Below are positions 33,805 to 45,760 of a stretch of DNA of 64,000 nucleotides, piece by piece. Each line of letters opens with the position of its first letter. The first letter of the stretch is position 1. The DNA comes from Papaver somniferum (lineage: Eukaryota > Streptophyta > Magnoliopsida > Ranunculales > Papaveraceae), in NCBI RefSeq assembly GCF_003573695.1, contig NC_039362.1, positions 12,503,402 through 12,567,401 on the forward strand, given 5' to 3'. Both the position numbers and the translations under genes were made by a program. The notes under the pieces were generated by a model. The model did no database searches and had not been told where the DNA came from. It saw nothing but the letters and a program-made list of their open reading frames with translations.

Positions 33805-33888
33805 GGATACATAACAGTATGCGTACTGATTGTACAAAACTGTATTGATATGATTCAGGTCCGGAAACCAAGTTTGCATACCAGTTGT
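33805..33888. other. Short spacer between TE4 and LTR A
   Basis: Eighty-four bases of sequence assignable to neither element. It is probably the host DNA or older repeat into which both inserted. Confidence 0.4.
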
Positions 33889-35710
33889 TGATGGTGGATT
33901 TTTGACAAAGGTTAAAATCGTAAAATCATAATTTTGCATATTTATGACCTAGATTCGACACGTATGTGAAATTCATATTTCTGACTGGGCGCAGAAACCT
34001 CATGTCATGGTCTCTAACTGAGCATACAAACTTTTCAGAACACACATTTAGGATTCAGACTGAGTGTACAAACCTCATGTCATGATCCCTGACCGAGCGT
34101 ACAAACCTCATTTCATGATCTCTGATTGAGTGTACAGAGTACGCATGAATATGCAGTCTCTCAACTGAGACCGAAATATTTCATCAATTGCGCAATTTTC
34201 GTATTCAGTTCTCTATAGAATCGAAATGATTGGGCGGTTCCTAAATGTATTAATCACTAGTATAGATCAATAATGTCTTCAAGATGTCACAATGTTCCAT
34301 GAATTTTACAAAATAAATATTCAATATGAGTATGACACTTCGACTAACTCATACCTTGATTTTCGAATAATTATAATGCTCCTAGACAACTTGTCTTCTA
34401 GTATAGAGCCATCGATTAATTATTTCTAGTCGCAAGATTCATTAATTGAACTCCTAAAAAATTTCTACGTTCTTTATAATTTTCGTTACTTAAATTCATG
34501 ACTTTTCCCAGCAAAATTCCATGGGTTGGTAATAAATATTCAACGTATGGGCATATGGTCCACCACCGAGTAAGCCACGAGAAAATGGAGCGAGTTTATT
34601 TGACAATAATGCACGAATGAGCAACCAAATGCACGAATGAGAATTCAAAAATATGGATGAACGAGGAAACCTATGAAAAATAGGGAAGAAAAATATTAAT
34701 AATAAAATAATAAAAAGGCGCCTAGGTGCCGGTCCCACCGGACGGCCGGTCATGCGTCGTGGCCGGTCCCATGCCTCTTTATTTTAATTTTATCTTATTT
34801 TATTGTTTTTCCTAATCTCATGAAACTCCTTCATTCAAGCAAACTTCCTCATTCGAGCAAAACTCTTAGTTTCTCCATATTTCCTCACACGATGAAATTT
34901 ATATAAAATAGGGAAGAGTGTCAGGGGATTGGACCCACCAGATGGCTGGTAATGCCCTAGCCGTGGCCGGTCCCACAACCTCTCTAATTTCTTATTTTAT
35001 CATTATTTCTTCTCTCATCTCATGAAAACTCCCTCGTTTGAGCAAAAAACCTATTTTTTTCCATATTTCACTAATATTGCTCAAACTATCAAAAGACAAA
35101 AAGTCAAATGATCACATGACCAACTAGGCTTATCATGCAAGTATTAAAATATTATTATTTTAATATTATTAAAATGTTGGTCGCACGATAAATGTCCTAC
35201 TTGCTCGTTCAAGCAAAATTGAGAAATTCAGTCAAGATCAAACTCTTCTGAAAATACAAAATATTGCTCAAACGCGCACCTGAAAATATCAAGACTCTCA
35301 GAATTGATCCACAAGCAATATCGTGACACGGGCATGCTACCTTGGTTAACATGGGTTGTCCCTTTGGCTTGCAAGAAGCCGGTCCCACACATCTTTACGA
35401 TTTGACCTAATTTGTCTTCTACAATTCATATTGGGTTCAAACTCTTTCCAAACAATTTGGAGTTTGATCAATCGACCATCATCTAGTCCCACGGCTACCA
35501 GAGACGGTTTCATACCCCTTTGGTCGGTCCCCCATCTATTCATAATTAAGTTTTATTACCTGATGCTCAGACGAGCACTATTTTAACAAATGATTAAACT
35601 AGCATTTAATCATCCTTTCACCAACTGGACTGAAAATGACTTTGGTGCTTGCTCATTCGAACACCTGGGGGCTACATGGTCATCCCATCATCCCATGTAG
35701 CCGGTCCCTC
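33889..35710 (+). repeat. LTR A, second locus, left half
   Basis: Begins TGATGGTGGATTTTTGAC and follows 339-2820 with gaps: shared landmarks include the GGGCGGTTCCTA block near 34231, CTAGTATAGAGCC near 34405, two GGCCGGTCCCA units near 34760 and 34965, and CATCCCATGTAGCCGGTCCC near 35690. It is broken at 35710 by TE2, with CCCTC as the duplicated target, and resumes at 43620. Confidence 0.8.
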
Positions 35711-37196
35711 TGATAGACGCATTTATGTGTCTATTTTCATCTATTGTGTATATTGTTAGTACCAATTTTTGTACTTATTATAGTGTTTTATGTGTTTGTA
35801 GGTATTTTTAGGCAATAAATATTTTGGAAAAATCGGCTCGAAAAGTTGTCTAAAGCACCCAGAGGACACTTGTTGTTCGGACTCTCGCTTTTGGATAAGG
35901 GGCACCTTAGTTGGACACTGCTATTCACACTTCAGTAGTGGTTAAGGGGCACTCATCTTCAACATTTCAAATCTGCATTTGGCGGGAAAAATGTGCAGCA
36001 TGCATGCATATTTTGGGTTTGATTTTTGGGCGATGTAGAAGGAGATTCAATGGATGAAAATTGCTGCGTTGACTTGATTGAGCGAAACAGGCGTGGTGTG
36101 GTTGATTGTTTCGGTTAAAATTCACTAGATAACTCGCGAGGAGAAAACAGGGCAACACGTACGCCGAAAGATATTCACGGGATTACTTTGAATTTAGACG
36201 TGTACTAAAGTGTCTGGATCGAGTTGGGTTACTGAAGAAGCGTGCAACATTTAAACAAGGATATTTTGAACGAATTATATAGCTGCAGATGCATGAAAAA
36301 GGAAATAAAATATTTTCTTTAATACCGAGTAAATGAGGATTATTGGGAGTTGATGAGCGAGATTTCTTGGTGTTGTTCAATATAAATAGGTTGTTGGGGT
36401 CTTACTGGGTGGCTGTCGAGAGTTTGGAGAGTTTTGGGAGAAGTTAGGAGCATCAAAGAATCGAGAAAGTCGAGTTGCAAAGAATATTTTTTGCTGATGT
36501 GGAAGACGAAGAATACAAAGAACAGACAGCCAAAAACCGTCGTTCTTCAACAGTGTCAACGACAGTGTACGCGGGGTCGTGTTGCTACAGTTACAATGAC
36601 GCGTATTTATTGTTCTTTGTAACAGTGTTTTGCAACAATTATAAACGTTGCAAACACCCGATTTTCATCATTTTTTCTCCTTTTCATCAATTGTAAAACA
36701 CTTTGAGCATCAATGAATTATTTTGAGAGGTTTTTCAACATGAGGAGCTAAACCCAATCATTGTGGTAATAGATGAAGCCGTTATTTCGGTAAAAGTGAT
36801 ACATTTCTACTTTTAATTAATTTAACAACTCTATTATGATTTTTGCATGGAACTGAAAATTGATTATATGATTTTGATTAGTTAGGTGTATTTTTCTTGA
36901 CAGGATATGCTTTCTTTAGGGTTTTGATTCTATTCTTGGATTAACATCTATTATTCTACATGTCTAGGCAATACTATTAGAATCAATTTGATTGTTGAGT
37001 TGCATAATTAATGTTTTATTAAATCATTAATATCGACCAATGGTAGAATCCTAGCCCCAGTCTTTCCATAATTTTCATGACACTTTTTATTTTGAGTTTC
37101 TTATTTTCATTTATAAAAACTTAAGTCTATAAAATCTGCTTTCACAAGTCTTTAACGAACCTACATTCTACATCAACATTGTAAAAATACCATCTA
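35711..37196 (+). repeat. 5' LTR of TE2
   Basis: About 1486 bp, from TGATAGACGCATTTATGTG to ...AATACCATCT. The 3' LTR ends CCATCA, so the last base of this copy has changed from A to T. Confidence 0.9.
36381..36388 (+). promoter_or_regulatory. TATA box of the TE2 5' LTR
   Basis: TATAAATA, kept at 43252 in the 3' LTR and at the matching place in related LTRs. Confidence 0.6.
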
Positions 37197-37197
37197 T

Positions 37198-37218
37198 TTT
37201 TGGCGCAGCTTCCGGGGA
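37198..37218 (+). other. Primer binding site of TE2
   Basis: TTTTTGGCGCAGCTTCCGGGG follows the LTR by one base. It is a TGGCGC.G..CCGGGG-type site, as in Athila/Tat elements. Confidence 0.65.
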
Positions 37219-37585
37219 CTTGTCTTTAGGCTAGAGTTTTTAGATTTATTTTTAGGTGTTTTTTTATTTTTTTTGTTGCTTTTTTATATTTTTGGATTGT
37301 ATCTTTTCTCTACAGGTTTTGGAATCGTAAAGAAAGTTGAGTCGAAGAATTGTTGGTTCGTAAAGACAGCGAAAGATTAAAGCCAAAGAACGGAAAAGAA
37401 GACATATTTTTTTTAGGATTTTTATTATTTTGTTTTATTTTATTTTTTTTTGGTTCAAAAAACACTGTATCAGGGTTTCTTTATTATTTTGTAATTTTTC
37501 TTTTCTTTTTGGACTTTGGGACTCTGGACATTATTCTTTTATTTTTAAACCTTAAAGGGAAGTTCTAAATATAAACTGTTTGCAG

Positions 37586-37692
37586 GGAAGGACGACGATT
37601 ACGATATGGTCTCGGCCCCTCGGGTTTGTACATGACATAGGATTCGTGGCTCGAATCGACTTCAGCGGTTCTTCACCCATCTGGTACGGGAG
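37586..37692 (+). other. Candidate leader mini-exon of TE2
   Basis: 107 bases between a TTTGCAG acceptor-like end and GGGAG|GTGAG donor-like start, matching blocks in TE1, TE6 and TE7. The downstream candidate acceptor is TGTGTGTATGCAG ending at 38308, directly before the gag codons, giving a putative 616-base leader intron (37693-38308). Confidence 0.45.
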
Positions 37693-38296
37693 GTGAGTTT
37701 TTCGAAATACCCGTGAACCCCCTGTCAGCGAGTTTACTGTCTGCCTTAAGGTGAATATATGTTGAGGACTGAATACGGATTTTAATTTCCTAGTAAAGGC
37801 AAGGACTGGGCATACAAGATAAGGGTTCGGATTTCATCATCGTTCTCTTCTTTCCTGCCTTAGGAAAACAATACCAAACACGAACCCAAGCTTAAAATAT
37901 TGACTAGAATGAGACCTATAGGGTAACGACTTAATAGGAAAGTCATTCGAAAAATATTAGTTTCTCTTTTAAGAATACTTCAAAGTTCAGGAAGATTACT
38001 GTGAGTCGATTAGAGTCTCCCTAACGAGAAATGTTTCCAAAGAGGTGGGGGTATCAAAGCTCCTCTTAGCTTCCGCTACTTATCTTCGACTTACTTTATT
38101 CAGATCATTCTAGAGAGGTTTACTTAGATAGTAACGAATTCCCTTTCGAAAGATTAGAAGATGGTCTAGAAACAATATAAGTGGAGCCATCATGCTTGTT
38201 GTTTGCTAGAAATATTTAGGTTTTCTTTGGTGGAGTCAGCCTGCTGTGTGTTTGCTTAGAACCTCCCTTCCTTAGGATTTTTATTTTTAATTTTTT

Positions 38297-39126
38297 GTGT
38301 GTATGCAGAAATCGCTCGAGTCCATTAGTGAGCGTGCTTGCAAAAGAGATACTTTTGGCCGTTGTATTAGTAACGATCCTAGAGGTTCTTGTTTTGTAAA
38401 CGGGGAGCTCGAAGACTCTTCTTTGGAGAGCCCTATTTTTCGAAACTTCAGTTTTGAGAATTTAAGTCTTAGTGAGAAATTCACCCCTAGGATTTTTACT
38501 ATGCCAACAATGACAACTTTGAAGGAGTACATGTACCCAACTAGGAACAACCGACCATCATGCATTAGGTTGCCAGCCTCTACGGCTAATTATGAGTCGA
38601 AACCTGGTATTCTTCAGATGATCCCTATATTCTTAGGAAAAGATGATGAAAACCCTTACTTTTACGTTAGGGACTTTGAAGAAATTTGTGGAACAATTAA
38701 GATTAAAGACCTTAGTGATGAAGTTTTGAAACTTAGGATGTTCCCCTTTACCTTGAGCGATAAAGCCAAAACCTGGCTGAACAACCTACCATCTGAATCC
38801 ATGAAAACATGGCAGAAACTTACTGCTGCATTCTGCTTTAAATTCTACCCTAAGCATAAAACTGCAGCTGTTAGGAAGAAAATAGTGCTAGTGTTCAACA
38901 AGAGTGAGAATCTCTTTATAAGTTTTTAGAGAGATTCGATGATCTCCTATCCCAATTTCCTCACCATAGGTTTAAGAAAATGAAACTAGTTGAGATTCTT
39001 TATGATGGTTTAGACTATTCGACCAAATGCATGGTCGAGCCTTTGTGCGCTGGGGAGTTCACTAGTAAAAATGTTGACGACGCGTTTTTCTTCTTAGAAG
39101 TTGTCGCTGAAAAATTCCAACAGTGA
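38297..39126 (+). pseudogene. TE2 gag, capsid part
   Basis: The first frame (38297-38929, 210 codons) carries LKEYMYPTRNNRPSCIRL, ENPYFYVRDFEEICGTIKI and the gag/capsid signature LRMFPFTLSDKAKTWLNNLP with FCFKFYPKHKTAAVRK. A shift near 38900-38917 moves the sequence to another frame (YKFLERFDDLLSQFPHH, ILYDGLDYST), which ends at a TGA at 39124-39126. It is the structural gag that would package the element's RNA, homologous to TE4 and TE7 gag. If the proposed leader intron is real, coding begins at 38309 rather than at the upstream Met. Confidence 0.85.
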
Positions 39127-39221
39127 GAGTCTTATGATGAACCCCCTAAAAGACTCTTGGTCAATAGAAGTAGCACCAATGTGGTAGATACAAGCTTGGG
39201 TCATATGCTAAGTTTACTGCT

Positions 39222-39590
39222 TTGTTTAGAAGGTTAGAAGCTTTGGAATTGAATAAGTCTAGACATAGGTATTTTGTTGAACCTGATGACAGGATTAGAG
39301 CCTCTCAAGTCTCTAGTTGTGGAATAGAACCCAATAACTCGTTTTGGGAAGGTCGGGTTAGTGAAGAGCAAGACCATGCTGTCTATAACAATACTAGATT
39401 TGAAAACCGTCAGAAGTTTGATCCATACTCGGAGACCTATAAACCTGGTTGGAGAAACCATCATAATTTTCTTGGTCTAAGGGCCAAATTCAAGGTCAGT
39501 CTAGTAATTCTCAAGCTCCCCCATGTTTTGATTATGCAAAGAATTCTTCAAGTCCAACCCATTTCCAGAATCCTCCTGAAAATAGAATGA
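39222..39590 (+). pseudogene. TE2 gag, C-terminal part
   Basis: This 122-codon frame follows two stops. It holds RFENRQKFDPYSETYKPGWR, matched by NTRFENRQKFDPYSETYNPG in TE7 and by NPYSQTYNPGWRNHPN in TE4, where it follows the zinc knuckle. TE2 and TE7 lack a recognisable zinc knuckle at the corresponding place, a difference from TE4. A shift near 39480 ends the similarity. Confidence 0.75.
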
Positions 39591-39862
39591 CTAGCTTAGA
39601 GGAATCTCTTAGTATATTAAGAAAGAGCCAGGATATGTTAGCACAAAGACAGGAAATGTTAGTAAAGAGCCAGGTTAGTTTTCAACAGGAAACCGAACAT
39701 AATTTTCAAACTACCACCCAGACTCTTACTAAGTTAGAACTTAAAGTAAGTCATAGCTAAGACTCTAAGTGAGAGAGATAATGGAAGTTTCCCAAGTCAA
39801 CCACAACCAATCCTAGAGGAGTTTATCAAATATCTTTAGATGGTGAGAAATCATCAAATCAT

Positions 39863-40827
39863 ATGAATTCGATAACAACCCTTAGAAGCGGTAAATCGGT
39901 AGACAATAAGGTAGCCATTCCTAGTGGACATACTATAGTTCCACCTTCTACTTCCCAAGAGGAATCCGTAGCTGAGGAAACTGAAACATTCTCTAAGGAT
40001 TTCCAAGAAATTCCTGATAGGACTACCTTTGTGCCTAGATCCTCATATCCACAGTTGTTAGCCCCCACTAAGAAAGAGTCCACTTTCAAAGAAATAATGG
40101 AAATATTTAAGCAGGTAAACATTAATATCCCGCTATTAGAAGAAATTAGGCAGATGCATGCTTATGCCAAGTTCCTTAAAGATCTTTGTACAAGAAAGCG
40201 TAAGCTTAATGTCCATAAGAAATCCTTTTTAGCTGGTCAAGTAAGTTCAATTATGTTGAACAAACACCCCTAAGTATAAGGACCTGGATGCCCCCCGTAT
40301 ATTGTGTTATTGGTAATCATGTAGTTGATAAGGAATTACTTGACTTAGGAGCTAGTGTTAACTTACTTCCATACCATGTGTATACCCAGCTAGGTCTTGG
40401 TAAGTTGAAACTAACCAAAATGACACTTCGATTAGCTGATAGGTCTGTTAAAGTCCTTCGTGGTGTCATAGAATATGTTCTTACTGAGGTTGATAGGTTT
40501 ATATACCCAGTGTATTTTGTTGTTCTAGATACCTAGCATGTGCAGGACCCAAGTGCTCAAATACCGGTAATTTTAGGTTGCCCATCCTTAGCCACATCTA
40601 ATGCTGTCATCAATTGTAGAACTGGACTTATGAACATATCTTTTGGTAATATGACTACTAAGCTAAACGTCTTTAATGTTATTAAGTCCTCTGAGATAGA
40701 TGATTTAGAATTGGTGAACATGATTAGCACTTTAGTTCCTGATCCTTTGGCCTACACGATGTTTGATAATCCTTTATTTGATGAACCTTTCAGTGATTTG
40801 GAGGAGGAAACCATTACGAACACCTAA
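39863..40827 (+). pseudogene. TE2 aspartic protease
   Basis: Three consecutive frames: 39863-40273 (protease N-flank, TFKEIMEIFKQVNINIPLL, YAKFLKDLCTRKRKLNVHKK), 40288-40536 (ELLDLGASVNLLPYHVYTQL with the catalytic Asp, LRLADRSVKVLRGVIEYV) and 40540-40827 (IPVILGCPSLATSNAVIN). A shift near 40270 and a TAG at 40534-40536 divide them. The order and motifs match TE4 and TE7. In TE4 the protease is followed by a linker and RT. Here the sequence passes from the protease C-flank (MISTLVPDPL) directly to the 3' ORF. Confidence 0.87.
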
Positions 40828-41368
40828 GTTGATGAGCCTATACTAGAGATTTTCTTTGTAATCCTTTATATGATGTTGTTCATTTAGATGACCAGTCCCC
40901 AAAAGAAACTAGTCATTGTGCTGACTTTACGGACCCTAGAATCCATCCCATAGATTTTGGTCCATTTGAGGATTGTGTTCTCCCTAAGTTTGGGGGTAAT
41001 GATGATTCTGGTGATCGTCAACTATCCATAATTGAAATCCCTAACTTGGGACTCGAGATTTTTGCCTCTAAGGTATTACTAGAGTTTCTTCAAAATGTTT
41101 TACCCGATCCTCCAGATATTTTCCATGAGGAAATCCATCTCTTAGAGACATGTCATTTGGCTGAACCTGTATTTCTAGACACTCATATAGAGCCCAAAGG
41201 AAAATCCCAGACAAATCTAGTTGCCTTGAAATAATCCCTAGGTAAGGTTGTACTCCTTTTGTTTATTCTTCTAATCCAAGATGGTAATCTTATATTTGTT
41301 CCATCTCTATTTGGCTCTGAGGACCCACAACTATTTCGGATATTGGTATACGAATTTGGAAGGTGACA
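40828..41368 (+). pseudogene. TE2 3' ORF ending in DPQLFRIL (possible membrane anchor)
   Basis: The upstream part reads CNPLYDVVHLDDQSPKETSH and HPIDFGPFEDCVLPKFGG in one frame. The open frame 41046-41234 begins inside IPNLGLEIFASKVLLEF and includes EEIHLLETCHL. After a single TAA at 41232-41234 the same frame resumes with a hydrophobic stretch (VVLLLFILLI) and then SLFGSEDPQLFRILVYEF and a stop near 41364. The architecture is therefore a soluble part, a probable membrane helix and a short tail. Position is where env-like genes sit, but no known env family was recognised. It is shared with TE1, TE7 and, less fully, TE3. Confidence 0.55.
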
Positions 41369-42574
41369 ATACTTTTTGATGTATTTGATGTCTGGCTGAA
41401 TACTTTAAATGTAGCACTTCTTGGGAGGTAACCCATGTTTATGCGATACGGTAACATCCTTCCTTAACTCTTTTCCTTCAAGTAGTAACAGTTTCTCTTT
41501 GTTCATGTTTTAAATTTCATCTTTAGAACATTGAGGACAATATTAGATTTAAGTTTGGGGTGGGGAAGAAACTTTTTGTTAGCTTTTAGTTGAAATAAAT
41601 AAACTCCAGATCCTAGAAATTTATGTTTATTAAGGTTGGCACTAACCAATCTAAGTGGATGGAAGCATCTTGGTTGTAAGAGTTAAGGAACCAATCTGAC
41701 TAGATGAAAACATTTATAGAGTCTATTCATAAAAGCACAGAGATCAGGTGATAGAAATAACATGGTATTTTTGCATATCTCGTTGAGTCCATTTCACTTT
41801 CTGTTTTTATTTTTCTTTTCTTTTAAGTAATTTGGTTGGGCACACGATTCAAGTTGTTACCATTGCAAGGGTGAAATAGATTGATTGAGATACTCCAAAA
41901 AATTGAGACCATACCATCAGACCAACCGAATAAATTCAATAAAGTTGACCGATGGTTCCCTTGTATGTGCCAATTGTGTTGGCCTAGGGTTTGATTATCG
42001 ACCACTGGTCCCCTTGTATATGCAAGTTGTGTTGATATTAGTCAGACCAGTATCTCAGTCCATTAGGATAGGTTCATCTTGGCAGAGGCCTTCAAACCGA
42101 TATGAGAAACACCGTTCACCTTTAAACCATCTACGTTTTTCTCTGTATCCATCTTCTGGATCTTTTCATGTGATTGGTTTGACTCCGGATATGATATCCA
42201 TAGTGCGACTATCTGAGTAGAGCTCTGTCACTTATATATGAATTTTAGTATGCTTGAGTGCAAACTCATGTACATCAATTGGAATTTCACATCAGGTTTC
42301 TTCCTCCTATAGTCAATGACTGTATGCCAACCAAGGAGATTCTTTAGTGCCTTTCAAGGTTTTGCGTAGATAGATATGGTCTGGAATAAAGGTTTTATGG
42401 GTACACCTATCGTAAACCCTCCCGACACTATAACTAGGCCACTAAAGCCACCTAGAGGTTCAAAGGCTTGTTGCACACGCTAAGTGCAATCGTGATGCCT
42501 GTGACAGTGAGTTGGGATTTTATTTTGTAGTTTCAATTTGCTCGGGACTAGCAAATAATAAGTTTGGGGGTATT
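41369..42574 (+). other. Non-coding 3' region of TE2 with two purine tracts
   Basis: Contains GCACTTCTTGGGAGGTAACC near 41415, an internal AAGTTTGGGG tract at 41551-41560 after GAACATTGAGGACAA, and the terminal tract AAGTTTGGGGG at 42560-42570 adjoining the 3' LTR. It holds no supported ORF. Confidence 0.75.
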
Positions 42575-43619
42575 TGATAGACGCATTTATATGTCTATTT
42601 TCATCTCTATTGTGTATATTGTTAGTACCCATTTTTGTACTTATTATAGTGTTTTATGTGTTTGTAGGTATTTTTAGGCAATAAATATTTTTGGAAAAAT
42701 CGGCTCGAAAAGTTGTCTAAAGCACCCAGAGGACACTTGTTATTCGGACTATCGCTTTTGGATAAGGGGCACCTTAGTTGGACACCTGCTATTCACACTT
42801 CAGTAGTGGTTAAGGGGCACTCATCTTCAACATTTCAAATCTGCATTTTGGCGGGAAAAATGTGCAGCATGCATGCATATTTTGGGTTTGATTTTTTGGC
42901 GATGTAGAAGGAGATTCAATGGATGAAAATTGCTGCGATGACTTGATTGAGCGTAACAGGCGTGGTGTGGTTGATTGTTTCGGTTAAAATTCACTAGATA
43001 ACTCGCGAGGAGAAAACAGGGAAACACGTACGCCGAACTAGATATTCACGGGATTACTTTGAATTTAGACGTGTACTCACGTGTCTGGATCGAGTTGGGT
43101 TACTGAAGAAGCGTGCAACATTTAAACAAGGATATTTTGAACGAATTATATAGCTGCAGATGCATGAAAAAGGAAATAAAATATTTTCTTTAATACCGAG
43201 TAATGGAGGATTATTGGGAGTTGATGAGCCAGATTTCTTGGTGATGTTCAATATAAATAGGTTGTTGGGTCTCACTGGGTGGATGTCGAGAGTTTGGAGA
43301 GTTTTGGGAGAAGTTAGGAGCATCAAAGAATCGAGAAAATCGAGTTGCAGAGAATATTTTTATGTTGTTGTGGAAGATGAAGAACACGAAGAACAGACAA
43401 CCAAAAACCGTTGTTCTTCAACGGTGTCAACGACAGTGTACGCGGGGTCGTTTGGCTACACCAGTGGTGGAATCCTAGCCCTGGTCTTTCCATAATTTTC
43501 AAGACACTTTTTATTTTGAGTTTGTTATTTTCATTTATAAAAATTTAAGTCTAAAAAATACGCTTTCACAAGTCTTTAACGAAACTACATTCTACAACAA
43601 CATTGTAAAAATACCATCA
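42575..43619 (+). repeat. 3' LTR of TE2 with internal deletion
   Basis: About 1045 bp, from TGATAGACGCATTTATATG to ATACCATCA. Compared with the 5' LTR it lacks roughly 450 bases (corresponding to about 36590-37036) at a junction near 43460. The lost part includes the region downstream of the TATA box where transcript ends would lie. Confidence 0.9.
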
Positions 43620-43920
43620 CCCTCTCTTACTTATTGGTTGATTCTTACTAAATTACCAATTGATCAACAATCGATCAAAAATTAGGATTTTGAATCAGAT
43701 GCTCTTCAAAGCATAATTCTGAACAAGTTCAAACACTAATTTTATGTTGATCCAGCAATCAACATTTTAATTTATTATTCTCGGTCTAGATGCCAGTATT
43801 TAAAATAAATATTTTGTTTTGTCCCGCACCCAGTAATTCATGAAACGAGCAGTATTTGCTCAAACGAGCAATATTTGCGCATGCTGGGAATATTGGTTCA
43901 ACTATCAATATTTAACATTA
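43620..43920 (+). repeat. LTR A, second locus, right part
   Basis: Resumes after the duplicated CCCTC and follows 2844-3150 of the first locus: TTAGGATTTTGAATC, TTTATGTTGATCCAGCAATC and repeats of GAGCAATATTTGC. It ends by merging into the inverted gag-like ORF. Confidence 0.75.
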
Positions 43921-44153
43921 GGGCATTCAGTACCAATATTAAGACGCTTAAAAACGACAGTAGGGCGTTCAGTACTAACATTAGGGCATTCAGTGACAAC
44001 ATTAGGACGCTCAATATTTGTGTTAGTCCCAACATTGCTGGAATTAACATTGTGCTTCTTTGAAGTCTCGACTTCCTTTCCGCTGGTGGTAACCATGATT
44101 AAGATTGATAACTGTGATTTGAGATTGATTTGGAACTGTGAATGAGTGGACAA
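43905..44153 (-). pseudogene. Family-A gag start, second locus
   Basis: This 82-codon minus-strand frame sits directly after a primer-site-like GACCACGGTGAGAGG. The likely functional start is the internal Met in ILIMVTTSGKEVE. The C-terminal half is a short degenerate repeat of the type NV.TE.PNV, four units of about 9-11 residues. It shows no capsid domain and ends where plus-strand LTR A sequence begins. It is the counterpart of the ORF at 3906-4355 by position, though the protein sequences are not obviously alike. Confidence 0.4.
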
Positions 44154-44879
44154 CCTCTCACCGTGGTCTGCAAAATGTAGTTACCTAAAATCTGAGAGAG
44201 GTTAGAAGTGGGATTCTAGAGTTTCTGAAAAAGTGTTATGGGAAGTTGAACACGAACAGTAACTACGCACGTTTGGTCGTACAAAGGTTGATTCAGTCAC
44301 ATGGAAGAGATTTAGGGCTGGTCTTAGGAAGGGAAGCAGACGAAAAAAGAGATCAGAGAATCATGGGGTTTGAATAAGAATTGCTCTGAGAGGTTATGAG
44401 AAAGATGATCATTGCTTGGAGAAATAGAGGACCTATTTATAGATGGATTTTCTAATCTCAGGTCGGTGAAGATAAGGATTGCTTTCCATGTCGTGCGGAG
44501 AAATTCTCCCGTCTCTTCAGGAATAGATAAAGATAAAATAGATTGAGTATTGTATAATTATTCCATCGCCTTTACTCTCTTCTGCGGTGAAAAATAAGCC
44601 GGATATTTCCCACTCGTGTTGTAGACCGCCAGACCAAAACCCTAATTGTTATCCCCCCATTTGTGTGAAGCTGAGTCAGCCTTTGTGATGATGTGTTGAG
44701 AGAGAGAAATATTCTCTTTAGACGAGGTGTCCAAGATAGAGAGATATTCTCTGATTTGTAAGAATGACTAGGATGAGTCACGTGAATAGGCATGGGATGC
44801 TACAAAATTCGTGTGGAGAGTCTGAAAAAGAGACTCGATTTCTACATGAGGCTCGTTTGTATTATGGGGAATATTCAGC

Positions 44880-45090
44880 CTCATCTGAGATTTCCTGAGA
44901 GATTTAAATCTCTCTGGGAGTCTTTGGAAAGATGTGAATCTCTCCAGGATTTCGAGGAGAGATGTGAATCCTCCGAGATTTTGAAGAGAGATCCGAATCT
45001 CTCCGAGATTTTGAAGAGAAAAATATGAATCTCTCTGAAATTTATGGACAGATCAAAATCTCTACCAAGATTTTTTTAACGAATCCGAAT
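44880..45090. repeat. Tandem array of about 33-36-bp units
   Basis: About six units built on GATGTGAATCTCTCCGAGAT and TTTGAAGAGA with substitutions, within the minus-strand LTR A. Confidence 0.75.
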
Positions 45091-45179
45091 CTCTTTGTGG
45101 TCAGCTGGGACTCGTCCTAAATAGAGAGAAAAGGATTTGTACGCCCGACTAATATCACCGCGAGACTTTTTCTCACTTT

Positions 45180-45760
45180 TCTTTGACCAGCGTATCTTGC
45201 AGAGATGTGCTAGGAGTCAATTGTGCATGTATTTATGAACCCAACATGACCTGTGTATCTCAGAAGGATGTTCTAGAAATCTATCGAAAGGGCATAGATG
45301 AAGAATAACCAGTGTATCTCGCGGGGATATCCTAGGAATTATTCGGAAACCTCAGTAAGTCGAGTAGGATCCTAGAGTAGACATGGATAGTGTATCTCGC
45401 GATGATGTACTAGGAATCATTTCTTGATCTCAAATAAGATGAGTCGTGCTTACAGGAGACATGAATATCTCCGTTTTGGGTCATAAGTCCGCGGGGGACG
45501 TTTTTACGCATCTACATAGCCTACATGGTCAGTAGTATCTCGTCGAGGATGTATAATAGGAATCATGGAATCACAATCAGCTGCGTCTCGCGAAGACATG
45601 CTGGAATTGTGGTTGTTCTGGTTCATAAGTCTACTGGAGACGTTTTACGCTCGACATAACCTACATGACCAGCAGTATCTCGTCGAGGATGTGCACTAGG
45701 ATTCACGGAATCACGACTAGGAGTGTCTCTCGGGGACTTATACTAGAAATCATGGCTATG
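45180..45760. repeat. Tandem array of GTATCTCG...CTAGGAATCAT units
   Basis: Seven or eight units with variants of AGTGTATCTCGCGAGGATG followed by ACTAGGAATCATG, at 60-110-base spacing. Two longer units share GTTTTACGC...CTACAT.ACCAGCAGTATC. Confidence 0.75.

Larger units (their letters stand above)
35711..43619 (+). mobile_element. TE2: complete insertion, gag-protease only, with CCCTC target duplication
   Basis: Both LTRs are present (35711-37196 and 42575-43619) and CCCTC flanks both ends (35706-35710, 43620-43624). On the far side family-A sequence resumes, confirming the boundaries. Internally it has a primer site, conserved leader, gag, protease and the 3' DPQLFRIL ORF, but nothing of RT, RNase H or integrase. 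LTRs are alike at about 96-97% by eye outside one deletion, implying a fairly recent insertion. The coding frames still carry several lesions. Confidence 0.92.
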
